From Lantana camara (lineage: Eukaryota > Streptophyta > Magnoliopsida > Lamiales > Verbenaceae), in assembly GCA_037501455.1 (NCBI GenBank), contig CM074857.1, forward strand, positions 97,621,501 to 97,685,500: 64,000 bases of DNA, read 5' to 3'. A program made the translations under genes and the position numbers. Position 1 is the first letter of the stretch, and the number at the start of each line of letters is the position of its first letter. Positions 12,616-24,749 of the stretch are shown here, piece by piece. Under the pieces are notes generated by a model. That model was not told the origin of the DNA. It ran no database searches and saw only the letters and a list, made by a program, of their open reading frames with translations.

Positions 12616-14560
12616 TACTGGAAAACGAGAACAGAAAACAGTGGAAATTTAAAATTTTTCCAAAAGTTTGATCATAGACTTGCAATTCTCGTATCGTATC
12701 ACAGGGTGTTTAGAAACTTACGTAAATTGAAGCTTTCTAGTGATGTCAGTACCTCCTACTGAACACCCTTCAAGCGGAAAGTCCCTCAAAAGGTTCTCGA
12801 CAGATCCCAAAGCAGCGATCCTCCAAAGCGTATCCACACCAGTCCTAGAACATGATCAAGCAAATGAGAATGCTAGTTCTATAGCTAGTGTTAAGGCTAG
12901 GATTTTTGCTTTGAAAACTTTTATTTTATTTTTCTAAAAAACTTAACACTTCGTGAGTGTTGGTCTAAAAAATAAGAAAGCCCCAATCCCCTTATTTATA
13001 CTCATGTGGTTCAAACCCCCTAGGGTTTCCAAGAACCAATGGGATTAATTTTCTTGCTCACTAATTAACTAATTTAATTATTAATTTAATTGGAATAATA
13101 AGTTCCTAACTTATTCTCCAAATCTTGCAAGAATCAACTTTCTCTCTCCTATAATAGAAAGTTAGTCTTTTCATCTTTCTTAAAGCTAAAAGTCAAGATT
13201 CAATAAATAATTTAATTCCCAATTAATTATTTATTGAGTTAAGCTTGAGAAATAAAATCTTAACAATTAATTCAAAATTAATTAAAAGACTTAAATTAAT
13301 TAATTACAATTTAATTAATTAATTCTAGAAAAGAAATCACGTGTAATAAAATTACACGTACGTGCCACGTTTGCACGACACGTCGCAGCTACTCACGCCA
13401 TCTTTGCTCCGTTTCGATCAACAATTTGATCCTTCGTTAATCATATTAACATCCTACCATAACCCTCGTGTTTTGGCATTTGTGTGTGACCCTTTAGGTT
13501 CATTATTCGATTAGCAGTGACAGTAATTAATTAATCACTTCACAGATCACACTACCGTAATCTAGCAATGGGTGTGTGACCCCTAATCGAATAACAAAAT
13601 AAATCGAAGAACCTTTCAGTTAATAACATACAGTGAAATACGATCCTCCTACAACTCTATCTCTCAATCAAGAACTAAGGCATGGGAATATTCTAAGAGC
13701 CCAAATATTTTTTATCTTTAAAGTAAAGTTCGTTTCATATCCATTTAGACCTCAATCCAAGAAAACCCCATTTTCTTGATGTCTTGATCTTTTATCCCGC
13801 TTGGCCAAGGGTTTAAGTTTAATGGACTACGAACAACTTAATCAGTAAGAGATCATTCTTATTCTTGCAACAAGTGTAGGTCATTTATCGATTCTACTAA
13901 TTCTACATATGCCACTTGTGAAATCCCAACATAGGCCGTGGTTCAGGTTTCAGTATGTCAAAACCCTTTTGAGCCTATATCAAAGATTACAGAGTTAGCT
14001 CATATAAGACATTACTGAATCTCAAGTCTAAGGATTAATGAATCACGCTATTGACCTGTGAGATATTTCCTAATCTGGAAGTTTTTGGAGACTTCCTTTA
14101 CCATTAAGGAATATTCTCACGCGGGACATCTCAGTGATGAAGTTCTAGTAACAATCACCCTCATGTATTATTAACGCATCATCGTATGCACTTATCACTC
14201 CATGAAACTGAGTGATCCTTCAAAAGGACATAATCACATAAGCAAGTCTCAACGGAGTCATGGTCGACACTCTCACTGTCTGTCAGACTCTCGACTTGGA
14301 GAAGTTTCTAATCCTCGCCTATGGAGTTAAGAGCTTGCTTTATATATCCTTCCCATAACGATAAAGTTCTTAACGGCCTCATCGGATTAGGGGAGTTCAA
14401 TACAGGCAAACACACAGTCAACCCAAACAGACATAATAAGCACATAATGAACTGAATGCCTATGAACAAAATCATCTCGTTTTATTATTCAAAGGTTGTT
14501 TGTGATATTACAAGGAAATAGTAAGGCCAAAAAGCAGCTTTAAGGGCACTATTCCCAACA
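12616..14560 (-). repeat. LARD-family 5-prime LTR, minus strand (1945 bp)
   Basis: Read on the minus strand it begins TGTTGGGAATAGTG and ends CCAGTA. The start matches 23674 on the plus strand, and further relatives lie at 52247-54444 and 56792-58491. It contains the AT-rich TTAATTAATT stretches typical of this family (13065-13330). It interrupts a truncated long LTR that resumes at 14561. The right flank is GTTGG, and the matching left flank would be outside the window. Confidence 0.85.
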
Positions 14561-15517
14561 GTTGGGCCGTCGGGTTAAGCCTGTGCACGATCTCCATTTG
14601 AAGTACTTACGCACGACTCTTGGAGGATGAGAAGGCGTGGTGCTTTGAGCCCTCGGTGAATAACCGAGGAAGGTACCATGTGGACTAGCTATCCCGCATT
14701 TGTAGAGTTACACGATGTGGGTCCGTACCCCGCGTGTAGACTTCAACGAAGGAGGATGGATACGGGATTTGGTTAATGTATATGTTTTATGATTATTTCG
14801 GTTTTCTTAAATATGATATTGATTTGGAAGTAGGTTGGAAACCCGTACTCGCCGGGTATTTGAATACGCTTTGTTATATTGGTTGTGAAACGGGGTAGGA
14901 TCTTTCCTTTACGATACTATTCGTTATGAGTATATAATGTTTTGAATAAGACATGTTTAAGTATAAGTTTGATTTGAAAATGGCTTTCGTATGCAAAAAC
15001 CTACCCCGATTCATAGTCTTTTGTTTAATATGTGCTTTGCTCTATACGTATATATGTGTGGGTGTGCGTTAGCCCCCTAACTCAGTCGGTGGACTGATCA
15101 TCTCCCTTCAACTTTTCAGTTTGCAGGTTTTGGTTCGAGCTAGGCGGAGTCGTGAGTCGGTCGAGTTTCTAGTCACCTAGTTCGAGTTGCATCTATTGTT
15201 GCTTTCGGTTACACCTAGTTCGAGTTGCATCTTTACGTATATGTATGTACCTTTGAATTCTAATTATGTAAAATTACGGGATAGGTTTCTAGGGCTAGTT
15301 GAACCTATTTTGTGGAATTATCTTCTTGAATTTTGATGTATACTTTCGCTTTCTTGTTGTTTTGCGTGCTCTGGTCTTGTCTTAGCTCCGTCTGGCCTAG
15401 CGAGTGCGTGTAGGTCCCCGTTCACTTAGTCTTGGGCTCATGTATGGATTTCTATTTCATATGTGGGTTCGGGTCTAAGTGCGGGGGATGTGGTGGCTCG
15501 CCGCTCCGAGCGCTACA
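14561..15517 (+). repeat. Truncated long LTR (family B), plus strand
   Basis: The last 957 bp of an LTR of the same family as 41147-44774, in the opposite orientation. Its end, around GGCTCGCCGCTCCG and closing CGCTACA, is the reverse complement of that LTR's start. The missing part lies beyond the LARD insertion and outside the window. It includes a segment rich in CTAACTCAGTCGG-like sequence shared by all long LTRs here. No gene is seen in it. Confidence 0.8.
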
Positions 15518-15560
15518 CTTCTAGTTCGGCGGAGGCTGCCTCACAGCCCCGCTGATCATC

Positions 15561-17160
15561 ATGAATCTCCTAAGTTGGAACTGTAGGGGCTTAGGTCAGG
15601 CCTGGACAGTTTTGGAATTGGAGTCACTACTCCAAGTGCATAACCCATTTTTAGTTTTCCTATTCGAAATTAAAAGCCGCAATAGAAGGATAGAAAATTT
15701 GAAGAATAGATTAGGCATGTTTGTGTGGATTGTGTGGTCAAAAGTTGAGGTCTTGTGCTTCTTTGGAGAAAAAAAGTCATGGTTGATCTTTTAAGCTACT
15801 CAACACACCACTTTAACGTGATGGTCTGTCTCACCAATTCCACCATCACCTGGCATCTCACCTGTCTCTATGGTTATACAGATCACTCTAGACGGAATAC
15901 TTCTTAGACTCTGCTTAAGACATTAAGAAGCACACCACGATATCCGTGGCTCGTGATGGGGGATTTTAATCAAATTTTAAGTAACATTGAAAAGATGGGA
16001 GGAAGGCCAAGAGCACCTTGGAAATTAAGATGTTCCGAAATTGTATAGAGGATTGTTGCTTATTTGACTTGGGTTTTGAGGGGTTCCACCATACTTGGAC
16101 AAATAATCATATGGAAACTGACACTCTAAGGGCTCGACTGGATAGAATGTCTGGAAATAAAGCTTAGAAATCATTGTTTTCGAATGGTAAAGTGTTGCAC
16201 TTGGATGCCGCCAGTTCTGACCACATTCCACTCCTTTTTTCACTGACTGGAGGTCAGAAACAGCAACAATGAATTCATGTATCTCTGATGTTTAAGTTTG
16301 AAGCAGCATGATTGCGTGATGATGAGTGCATAGTTGTAGTGAAACATTCCTGGGATAATATCACTGATGGGAGCAATTCAACTAGGGCTTGGAGCAAGAT
16401 AAAAAATTGTCAAAAGGAGCTCACGGAATAGAAGCGCAAAAAATTTGTCCAACCAAGGGTCAGAATTAAAGAATTAGAGGATGAACTTAAAAACATTAAA
16501 AATGGACCTATCACTTCTGAAAGCCGGAGGAAGGAAAAAGAACTTAAGTTAGAAGTTTCTGAGTGGTATGCCCATGAGGAGATGTGATGGTGTCAACGAG
16601 CTAAAGCACATTGGTTAAGAGATAGAGATCGGAATATGAACTACTTCTTCTCCCACACTAAAAGTAGAGAGAAGAAAAATAAGATAACCAAATTATAGGA
16701 CATCAACGGGATGCAACGTTCATCATCAAAGGAAATTCAACAAATTATACAGACTTATTTTGGAGAGATATTTTTTCTAGTTTGGTATCGTTGGATGAAA
16801 TCCATAGGGTAATTGGGGATATCCCGTGCAAGGTGACTCAGGAGATGAATGACATTATTCTTGTGCCATACACCGCTACAGAAGTTGATAAAGCCCTGAA
16901 ATCTATGTTCCCTCTCAAGGCACCGGGTCCTGATGGTATACCTTCTTTATTTTTTCAAAAAATCTAGTACTTTGATAGAAGTGATATTGTTGATTGTGTA
17001 CTTTAGTTCTTAAATTGTCGTCAGTTTGATAACCGTATGCATTCCACAAATGTGGTGTTGATTCCTAAAGTTGATGAGCCTACTACTATGTCACATTTGC
17101 GGCCGATAAGCTTTTATAATGTTGTCTACAAGATTGCTTCAAAAGTCATTACCAACCATC
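15561..17160 (+). pseudogene. LINE ORF2 piece 1: endonuclease and start of reverse transcriptase
   Basis: It begins MNLLSWNCRGLG, the classic start of the plant L1 apurinic-like endonuclease, which nicks the target. Further on, WLVMGDFNQIL and a RLDR-like stretch are recognisable in shifted frames. From 16782 the reverse transcriptase begins, with PLKAPGPDGIPSLFFQ, then LIPKV and LRPIS-type motifs, ending at KVITNHL. At least four stops or frameshifts occur. It is interrupted at 17160 by an Athila-like element, and the protein resumes at 51912. Confidence 0.88.
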
Positions 17161-18611
17161 TGTTGTGTGTAGAAATTGCATGGTTTTGAGTGTAATTTGA
17201 TTATATTTTTGGTACCGTTTGATGCGTTTATGTATGTATTTTGCTCCGTTTAGGTGATTTTAGAGTTGGAGTTACGAAACGGCGAAGCGAAGCAATTTCA
17301 CGTATTTTTGGAGGAGAATGTGGTAACTCCCGTTACCACTTAGGAGTTCAATTGTTGTAACCCCCGTTACAAGACACAGGAGTGGAGCTTTTGGCGAGAG
17401 AAAAGGGGTAACGCCCGTTACCCCCAGAAGGAAATTGGTAACGCCCGTTACCACTAATAAAAACGTTACTGCGATTTCACCAGTACCGGGCATTAACAAT
17501 AATGGTACATGGAGAGGTAACACCCGTTACCTAGGGCGGCGAGAATTATTTGTGCTGCTATATTAGTGCGTTTTGGAATCGTTTTCGGAGAGCTTTTCTT
17601 CCAGGTCGTGACCTAGGGTTTGGAGAGAAGACAAGGAGTTTCAAAAGTTTTTCAGAGAATTCGAGAAGACAAAAGGATTGAATTCTGAGAACAATCTTTG
17701 GTTTTATTGTTTCTTTAATTTACAAACTAATTCCTTTGAATTTAGTTTTGAATAGTTTTCGTATGTTAGATTCGTTTTTAGATATTACTAAATGTTTACG
17801 CTTTTGTTTTTGAGACTTTGTTTAGTTTTGATGAATATGATTTATTTCAATGTTATTTCCTTTAGCTTTATGAGTTTTGTTTTAATTATGAGTAGCTAAT
17901 TCTCTAAGGCTAGGGGGAGTGATGATGATTGCATGATAGATGTTCGATATGATGGTTAAATGACTTGTGTTAATTCTTAGTTTGAAAACAGGTTTGAATT
18001 GACTTGCGATGGCCTGATCACCCTTAGCATATGTCATAATTGCCTATAGATCGAAAGAGTGATGGTAATTTAGATGGTTTTCATAACTTGTTAGTTGTAG
18101 GATACAAAGAGATTTGGTCCTAGCTTATACAACAGTAATCTTATTCCATGCCGAGCCGCTAGAATATTGAATTGCACTAGTCTTGTTCCTATGGTTTAAT
18201 TAACTATTGGTAATTGCGAGAGCAATATTGAACACTAAGTAAGCACTTGATTACACCTTGAGAGAGGGTAATACAAATATAAGTGACTAGGTTGTAGAAT
18301 TACACTTGTCAGACGAGTATCGTATCATCTCTTGATTGTATGATTCATTACTTTTCCCCTGCCTGTTTAGTTGACTGAAGTTAATTCGTATGTTTTAGTA
18401 TTACTTGAGTTTATTTCTAGTTAATTGTTAATTTCTTCTTTGGTAGATTAATACATAACAACAACAATTGTTTTTCGTTGGTCTTTAGATTAGAGAAGGA
18501 TATAGAGTAGTGATTAATTTCCCTTCCCTGTGGGTTCGATCCTATTGTGCTACGCGTATGTTAGTGTACACTTGCACGATTGGTTTTTAATTATAGTAAA
18601 ATCCTATAACA
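17161..18611 (+). repeat. Athila-like 5-prime LTR (1451 bp)
   Basis: Starts TGTTGTGTG and ends CTATAACA. Positions 17322-17531 hold five near-palindromes of the form GGTAACGCCCGTTACC. Its end carries CCCTGTGGGTTCGATCC, a sequence I associate with Athila-type LTR ends. A TATA-like CTATATTAG lies near 17560. Confidence 0.92.
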
Positions 18612-18617
18612 AGTTTT

Positions 18618-18634
18618 TGGCGCCGTTGCCGGGG
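18618..18634 (+). other. Primer-binding site of the Athila-like element
   Basis: TGGCGCCGTTGCCGGGG, seven bases past the LTR. This is the primer site usual for Athila and related gypsy elements, and it differs from the Met-tRNA site of the other families here. Confidence 0.9.
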
Positions 18635-18769
18635 TAGGCGTTTTAAGTCAATATCACTCAATTATTTTGATCTAGTGCTTTGGACTATTATTTTACTTTG
18701 TGTTCATTATCTTTGCCACTGTGGAATTGGAGTGAGGATTTCTTTTTCCTTCGTGCAGGTTTACGATGT

Positions 18770-19340
18770 ATGCGAAGATCTCAAGATCCGGAATTAGTAC
18801 CATACGATCCGAAAATCGAGAGAACACTGAGTGCTATTAGGAGGAGGTGTAAGAAGGAGAAGAAACCGATTACTTTACTGATGGCTGAACCAGACCCACC
18901 ACCACCACCGGCCATTAGAGATTACAATGTGCCGCGGGCTGGATCAATTCAGACTGTAGCCCGTCCCCGATTGCAGCAAATAACTTTGGGATCAAACCAG
19001 CTATCATAAACTTAATACAAAATAATCCGTTTTCAGGATTACCACTGAATGATCCGACATCACATCTTGAGTATTTTCTTGAAGTGTGTGATACCTTCAA
19101 AATTCACAATGTCACTACTGATGCTATCCGAGTTAGGCTTTTTCCCTTTTCACTTAGGGAACGAGCTAAAGCATGGTTGAGTACTGTCCTAAATGAATCC
19201 TTTCAGACTTGGGCAGCATTCTCTCAGGCTTTCCTAGCCAAGTTCTTTCCACTTAGCAAAACCACGAAATACAGGAATGATATTCAAGGTTTCAGGGAGT
19301 TGGATGGAGAGTCTTTCTATGAAGCTTGGGAGAGAATTAA
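18770..19340 (+). pseudogene. Athila-like Gag, N-terminal part
   Basis: It starts MRRSQDPELVPYDP and runs to a one-base-class frameshift near 18975. The frame then reads NNFGIKPAIINLIQ, NDPTSHLEYFLEVCDTFK and VRLFPFSLRERAKAWL. These are strong matches in form to Athila Gag capsid sequences. It reaches EAWERI at 19338, where a solo LTR interrupts. Beyond that LTR the same frame continues at 22196 with KDMWM, not with the rest of Gag. The downstream Gag half and all of pol had therefore been lost before the LTR inserted. Confidence 0.88.
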
Positions 19341-22192
19341 TGTGACGCCCCGTTTCTCGATCAAGGTAAGTTTTGCTACGAGAGTGATAAATTTATCTTT
19401 TATGCACGAATTATGAGAATATTATGCTCCAATTTGATGTCCGTATTTGCTTATGTGAAATATATGCTTTACATGAGTTATGTGACTATTTGATATGGTA
19501 ATTATGTGTTCGTATTGTTTTCATTTGGCTTCAAGAAGTTATGGCCATTTTACGAAAAGTCAACCATTTTAACCCAAATCAGTTGACCTGCGATCCAATT
19601 TCGAATTTAACCCAATTTGAGACCGAATTTAACTAATAACCCGCTCCAATTGACCCGGTTCGTGACGCATATGACTGACCCAAATTACTAAATCAGATTT
19701 TAACACTCTCAAACCATATTACGTTATTTTGCAAGATTCAAACCCTTTCTTCCTCACTTTTCTCTCAAGACCATCCATATTCTCTCAAGAACACCTTCAA
19801 CCATTTTCAAGAGATAAGATTGGAGATTGAAGCTAGAGATTCAAGGTTGAAGAACTCGACTTTCTCTTCGATTTCCAGCTCTTAAGGTAAAGTTTATGTG
19901 CTTCTTTGTTGGGTTGATGTTCTTGAAGCTCTTGAACTTGAATTTGAACTAGGGTTCTTGTGTGTTGGATTGAATTCTAATTTCTTGTTGGAAATGTGAT
20001 TCTTATGATGTTAGGAACGATTTGATGTAAGAATTTCTTGATTTCATGCTTGTTTGAAGAACCCGCCATTGATGACCTTTGAAGCTTTCATGAGAATTCT
20101 TGCATGTTTATCTTCTTGTGTGTTTTAGCTTGATTTGGTGATTGATTCTTGTTCCTTGAGCAATTTCATGAAGAATGTGATTGATTTCCTTAAGTTTCTT
20201 GCATGATTGGAGATTTCACCATTCTTGAGTTTGAAGCTTTGAATACATGAAGAAGATGAAGTTCATATGTGTTAAATGTTGGAATTCTTGATGCGTATTC
20301 GTTCCTAGATGTTCTTGTTATGATATTTGATGTCTAAATTCGTTTATACATGTTGCATTAGCCTTGAAGCATGATTTAGGAGTATTTGGAGCTTAATTTT
20401 CATCATTTTCAAGCATATGTTCGTAAATCCGATTTGCAACAGTAGCATGTCAAACGCCCGTGTGATAATTGCATTGAAAACCCAAACCCCCGTGTGAAAA
20501 CCTACTGTCACGATTTTCAGAGCCCAAACGGGCATGTGAACTTTACTCTGGTGGGCCAAACACCCGTTTCAACACTCTCGGGTCTAATTTTTTAGTTTTT
20601 GTGATTTTTCTCGTTTTGCTTCGTTTTCACTTCCTTTGCACTTCTTACACCCCTAATATGATATATATATCTTGAAAACATGTTTATGTGCTTTATAATG
20701 CCTTGAATGACTCGATTATGTGTAAGCATATGCTAAGTATGATTCACATGTTGTTAATTTCTTGCCTTATGACTTGAAAGCTTGTTTTATGACTCGTATG
20801 ACTTCATTTGATTGTAATTGCTAAGTTATGCCATCCTTGGACATTCATTGCACATCATGAACATGTCTGCATTCCTCTTTAAGCTGTGCGTCGTCTTATT
20901 TGGTGTTGAGTCGAGTCTTACCTTTGTTAGTACGTTTCACTTGTTAGGTGGTGAGTCTCCGATCGAGTAGCTTGTTGCTCGAGGTTGGCCTTCGAAGTTC
21001 TTGGTGAAGGTGAGGAGTTATATATATATATAAAATGTTTTCAAAACTGTGGACATATATGACCTATCATGTTTGATGGTTTGAACCTCTGTTTTCAAAA
21101 TGTATATGTAGGCTTTATAAGCCAAGTTTTGTGGGCGTTGCTCGTACTATGGATATTTGTTTATGGAAAACGGTTTACAAATAGAACTTGAATTGGTATA
21201 TGGGATAAGTACCCAAAATGCTTCCGAAACTTTCATTTGAATATTTTGCACGTGTGAGTTGTGTAGCGAGGTTATGTTATACCTTGCAAGGACGCTTTCT
21301 TGGTTGGATCTTTTGATAGCGCTCGGGGCGGAGTAAGTGGTAAGACCGGGAACGCGAGGGCGGACGATTAAACCCTTACGAAGTACCCACTTTTGGACAA
21401 GTTTGCTAAGACTCCGATGAGGGTTCGGGGTTAAGGTAAGCATGGGAGAAGGTCTGTTTCATGGACCCACTTCTCCATGGTTCTTTTGCGATGTTCGGGG
21501 GTTGTACACCCTCAACATCAACGGTGTAAGGATGGATTGGTTTGATTTCATTTGGTTTGGGAAGTAAGGATGGAGTGCTCGTACTCGCCGAGCCGGTGCT
21601 TTGGTTCATGATTCATTTTATAAAACTTGCATTTACTTTATAAAGGAGTTTGATCATGAACATCTTTGTTTTGAGCATGCATTGAACCCCCCATTTATGT
21701 TATTTATATATGTAAACATCTCCTCACCGGTTCCTTTTAAGCTGACTCCCTTTACCCTTCGTGTCCGCAGGTTGCGCTTTGGAATCGAGCTAGACGGGGT
21801 CTTTTGGAGTCTTGTCTAGTCATCTAGTTTGTACTCGTTTACGCTTGTAGCGTACTTTGTTATTTGTGGCTTATGTTATGATTCGAATTTTATGGATTTA
21901 TTATGTACGATGTTTTGCTATGCTAGTTTGGACCGTGTTGGTCATTAGGATGATTTCACATTCCGTACCTTGGGCATTTTGTATTGGACCCTGATGGTCA
22001 CTTAATTGTTGAATGATTGAACCTATGCACGTGTTATGTTTTGATTTAAGCTTCCGCATACTTGTGTTTGTTTACTCGCTTTGTGAGTCTAGTACCACCT
22101 AGCTAGGTTGTCCGTTTGTGGATAGCAATTCTATATACAAGCAAGGCCCGTAGCGCGGGATAGGCGTGGGATGCCCTCGTCGGGGTGTTACA
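19341..22192 (+). repeat. Solo LTR, long-LTR family C (2852 bp)
   Basis: Starts TGTGACGCCCCG and ends GGGGTGTTACA. It is flanked by a perfect 5-bp duplication ATTAA (19336-19340 and 22193-22197). No primer site or internal region follows, so it is the product of LTR-LTR recombination. It is a distant relative of families A and B and shares their 3-prime layout. It contains a CCCGTGTGA-type motif cluster (20453-20575) and a TA microsatellite near 21020. No coding is credible inside it. Confidence 0.93.
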
Positions 22193-22197
22193 ATTAA

Positions 22198-23281
22198 GGA
22201 CATGTGGATGGAGAAGTCTGAGGCTTGGGCAGAAGTAAAAAGATTGTTTGACAACATAGGTTGGTTACCATTCCTTTCTAGGAAGGATATGAAGTACGGA
22301 GAGATGACGGCCGCTTTCTTAACCACGATGAACTTCGATCCAGTGGACAACACCTTGACTTTTACTCTAGATGATATGGAAACTTGAGCATGGAATGTGA
22401 GCAGGATAAGAGAGATTCTTCGTTTCCCAGCCAATGTCACTACTCCTTTGCCTAAATGGAGTGATGCTCAAAGAGAGGCGGTATGGAGATCCTTTCCTTT
22501 GCGAGAGGGTGTTCCTAGTTTTTCCTTTCGATGTACACATGATAGCTATCTTGATTCATTGACTTGGGTGATAGTCCATAGGATTTTATCCACGGGATTT
22601 TGTGCTAGATATGGAAGAGATAGCCACATTACTGAGACTGAGTTGGGTATAATGTACATGATGAAGGAAGGCATCAAGTTTGATGGGACGGTTAAGTTTT
22701 TATGGAAGCTATAGGAAAGTGTTGGGAGTGTTACGGGTACGATTGCTCAAGGTGTGTTTGTGACGATGTTTGCTCGGGAGATGAATTGGAGACCTCAGGG
22801 AGCTTTGCCTGTTGATTTTGGATATGATATTGGTCCACAGTACTTGGAGACTGTAGGCTTGGCTATTGCTTGGGAGAATGGAGAGCAGAAGGATTATAAT
22901 TTGCCATGGTGGCCAATTCGGGATAGAGATCGGCTCTGGCAGATGTATAGCTGGGGTAAGGCCCGGTTTGATGAGCTTTCAGAGAGGCAGAAGGAGCTTT
23001 TAGCTCGGATACCTGATAGGCCGGATGACGAATTTGGGATTCTTCGCAGTGTCGCGCCTGTTGTTGCTAAAGCTAGTGATGAAGCTCCTATTACTGTGAG
23101 AGGTGTGCGTGCAGAGTTGTCAGGATTAATGGCTGATTTGACCATCGTGATCGCGAGAGTTGAGGATTTAGCGCATTATATGGATGAGCGATTCGATGCG
23201 TGGGAGGCCAGATTGGATGCTAAATTCGAAGGGTTCTGTGCTCGTGTTGATCAGTATTTTGGAGGACCCCCATCACCCTGA
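22198..23281 (+). pseudogene. Athila ORF1-like / putative plant transposon protein, fused downstream of Gag
   Basis: One frame runs from the Gag fusion point to 23281 with two in-frame stops (22385-22387 and 22712-22714). Visible parts include LFDNIGWLPFLSR, AAFLTTMNFDP, NTLTFTLDDME and REILRFP, then HRILSTGFCARYG and GIMYMMKEGIKF. The spacing resembles the Athila ORF-1 family (Pfam PF03078 type), whose function is unknown. The last about 60 residues look helical (LSGLMADLTIVIARVEDL). In autonomous relatives such a frame lies after pol. Its direct joining to Gag marks a deletion derivative. The family match is from memory of sequence form. Confidence 0.6.
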
Positions 23282-23673
23282 TTCTGTTATTTTGTTTTTC
23301 TCCCCTGATTTCTAGACATTCTTTCTAAGTTTATTCGTTGTTATGCTTGGATATTTTGGCTACGCTTAGATTTTTGCATATGTTTGAATTCCTGAATTTT
23401 GTGTATACAATTATGCTCTTCTTTACGTGAAATTGTAACTTGTGTGTTGATTTTTGGATGCATGTTGATTGTCAATGGTCTGTGCACTTGATCCATGTTT
23501 TCTAGTCACTTGTTCAGGTTTTGGAAGCCTTGCTAGCACGTTTCCGGTTCTTCATTTGATCAAGGAGTTTCTTGAACTTTAATTCTTTCATTTGCATGAG
23601 GACATTGCAAAATTTAAGTGTAGGGGAGGAAGTGCGTGCTTGTTATGAGTTTTTCTTGAATATTTGCATGTTT
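23282..23673 (+). other. Non-coding 3-prime region of the Athila-like element with an internal polypurine-like tract
   Basis: No coding is visible. Positions 23616-23630 read AAGTGTAGGGGAGGA, preceded by GAGGACATTG. This is the same module as the true polypurine tract at 50446-50460. TGTTT at 23669-23673 is the left TSD of the LARD insertion. Confidence 0.65.
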
Positions 23674-23929
23674 TGTTGGGAATAGTGCCCTAGAAAGCTG
23701 TTATGCTTTGGGACTTTCCCAATATCACAGACAATCTTTGAATAATATACGAATGATTGTAATCACAGGCGAACACTTCTTATGTGCTGATAGTGCCAAA
23801 AATATTTCTAAGTGTTGACCTCCACCCTTTCGAGGTCTGCTCCTTTCAAGGTCTGCTCATTCGTATTCCACCTTAAACGTTCCACCGCAAGTATGTTCCA
23901 CCACTTCGCGTCCAACCTCAATCGCCCAA

Positions 23930-24290
23930 CCTTAGCGCTCCACCTTCGCGCTCCACCTTTGCGCTCAACCTTCACGCTCAACCTTCGCGCTCAACCTTTG
24001 TGCTTCATCTTTACGCTCCACCTTCGCGCTCAACCTACATGCTCCACCTTCGCGCTCCACCTTAGCGCTCAACCTTCGCGCTTAACCTTTGTGCTTCATC
24101 TTTACGCTCCACCTTCACGCTCAACCTACGCGCTCAACCTTCGCGCTTCATCTTTGCTCTCCACCTTCGCGCTCCACCTTCGCGCTCCACCCTCGAGCTC
24201 AACCCTCGCGCTCCACCTTCGCACTCCACCTTTGCGCTCCACCCTCGCCCTCCACCTTCGAGCTCAACCTTAGCGCTCAACCTCAAGCAC
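23930..24290 (+). repeat. 14-bp minisatellite in the Tat-like 5-prime LTR
   Basis: Units are variants of CTTCGCGCTCCACC or CTTCGCGCTCAACC, with some diverged copies such as TTTGTGCTTCATC. Because 14 is not a multiple of three and the units lack stops, all three plus frames stay open. This creates the apparent 153- and 105-codon proteins rich in Leu-Arg-Ala-Pro-Ser, which are not believable genes. Confidence 0.93.
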
Positions 24291-24408
24291 GCTCCCCCCC
24301 AAGCGTGACGGTTGCCCACGTGCACAAGCCACTCCACTACTTGGGGCACGACCCCGTAATATTCGCACCCACTACGCCGCTCAAACGTGATCCTGGCTCA
24401 GTTTAAGG

Positions 24409-24416
24409 TATAAATA
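24409..24416 (+). promoter_or_regulatory. TATA box of the Tat-like 5-prime LTR
   Basis: TATAAATA followed by a pyrimidine-rich stretch, conserved at the equivalent place in the 3-prime LTR. It is a likely transcription start region for the element, by inference. Confidence 0.65.
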
Positions 24417-24677
24417 CCCCTTTTTCTTCAGAACTGGGGGACGGACTCTTTTACATACCGAACCTCTACCCAAATTTTCAGTCAATTCTTTCCCACTTGA
24501 GACAATCTCACTGTCTTGAGCGTTGGAGTGCCAACGCGGGAAACACCTCCCGCCTGGTATTCTCACGTTTGTCGTTGATCTTAACTGGTCGAAGGACCCA
24601 CCTTTTGGCTGATTTGCTGGAGATTTGGAGTCGATCCCGTTCAAGTTCCGGCGAACCAATTTTCAGCATCATCAGTT

Positions 24678-24693
24678 TGGCGCTGTCTGTGGG
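24678..24693 (+). other. Primer-binding site of the Tat-like element
   Basis: TGGCGCTGTCTGTGGG, three bases after the LTR. It is a variant of the TGGCGCC-type primer sites of Tat and Athila elements. Confidence 0.75.
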
Positions 24694-24749
24694 AAAACCA
24701 CCATTTTTCCAACTTTCTTTAAGCTTCTTTTTGTGTTTTTTGTGAAAGA

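Larger units (their letters stand above)
23788..24674 (+). repeat. Tat-like 5-prime LTR (887 bp)
   Basis: TGATAG to ATCATCA. Its middle is a 14-bp minisatellite (about 23930-24290). Downstream is a TATA box (TATAAATA, 24409-24416) followed by CCCCTTTTTCTTC, then a leader to the primer site. The same box recurs in the 3-prime LTR at 27570-27577. Confidence 0.9.

Noticed and set aside
17322..17531. CRISPR-like array of GGTAACGCCCGTTACC repeats
   Set aside because: Repeats are short, imperfect and irregularly spaced, lie in a plant LTR, and recur in the partner LTR. There are no spacers of constant size and no cas genes.
23812..24406. Open frames of 153 and 105 codons rich in Leu-Arg-Ala-Pro-Ser
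   Set aside because: Produced by a 14-bp minisatellite that lacks stops in all three plus frames. There is no start context or domain, and the same artefact appears in the other LTR.
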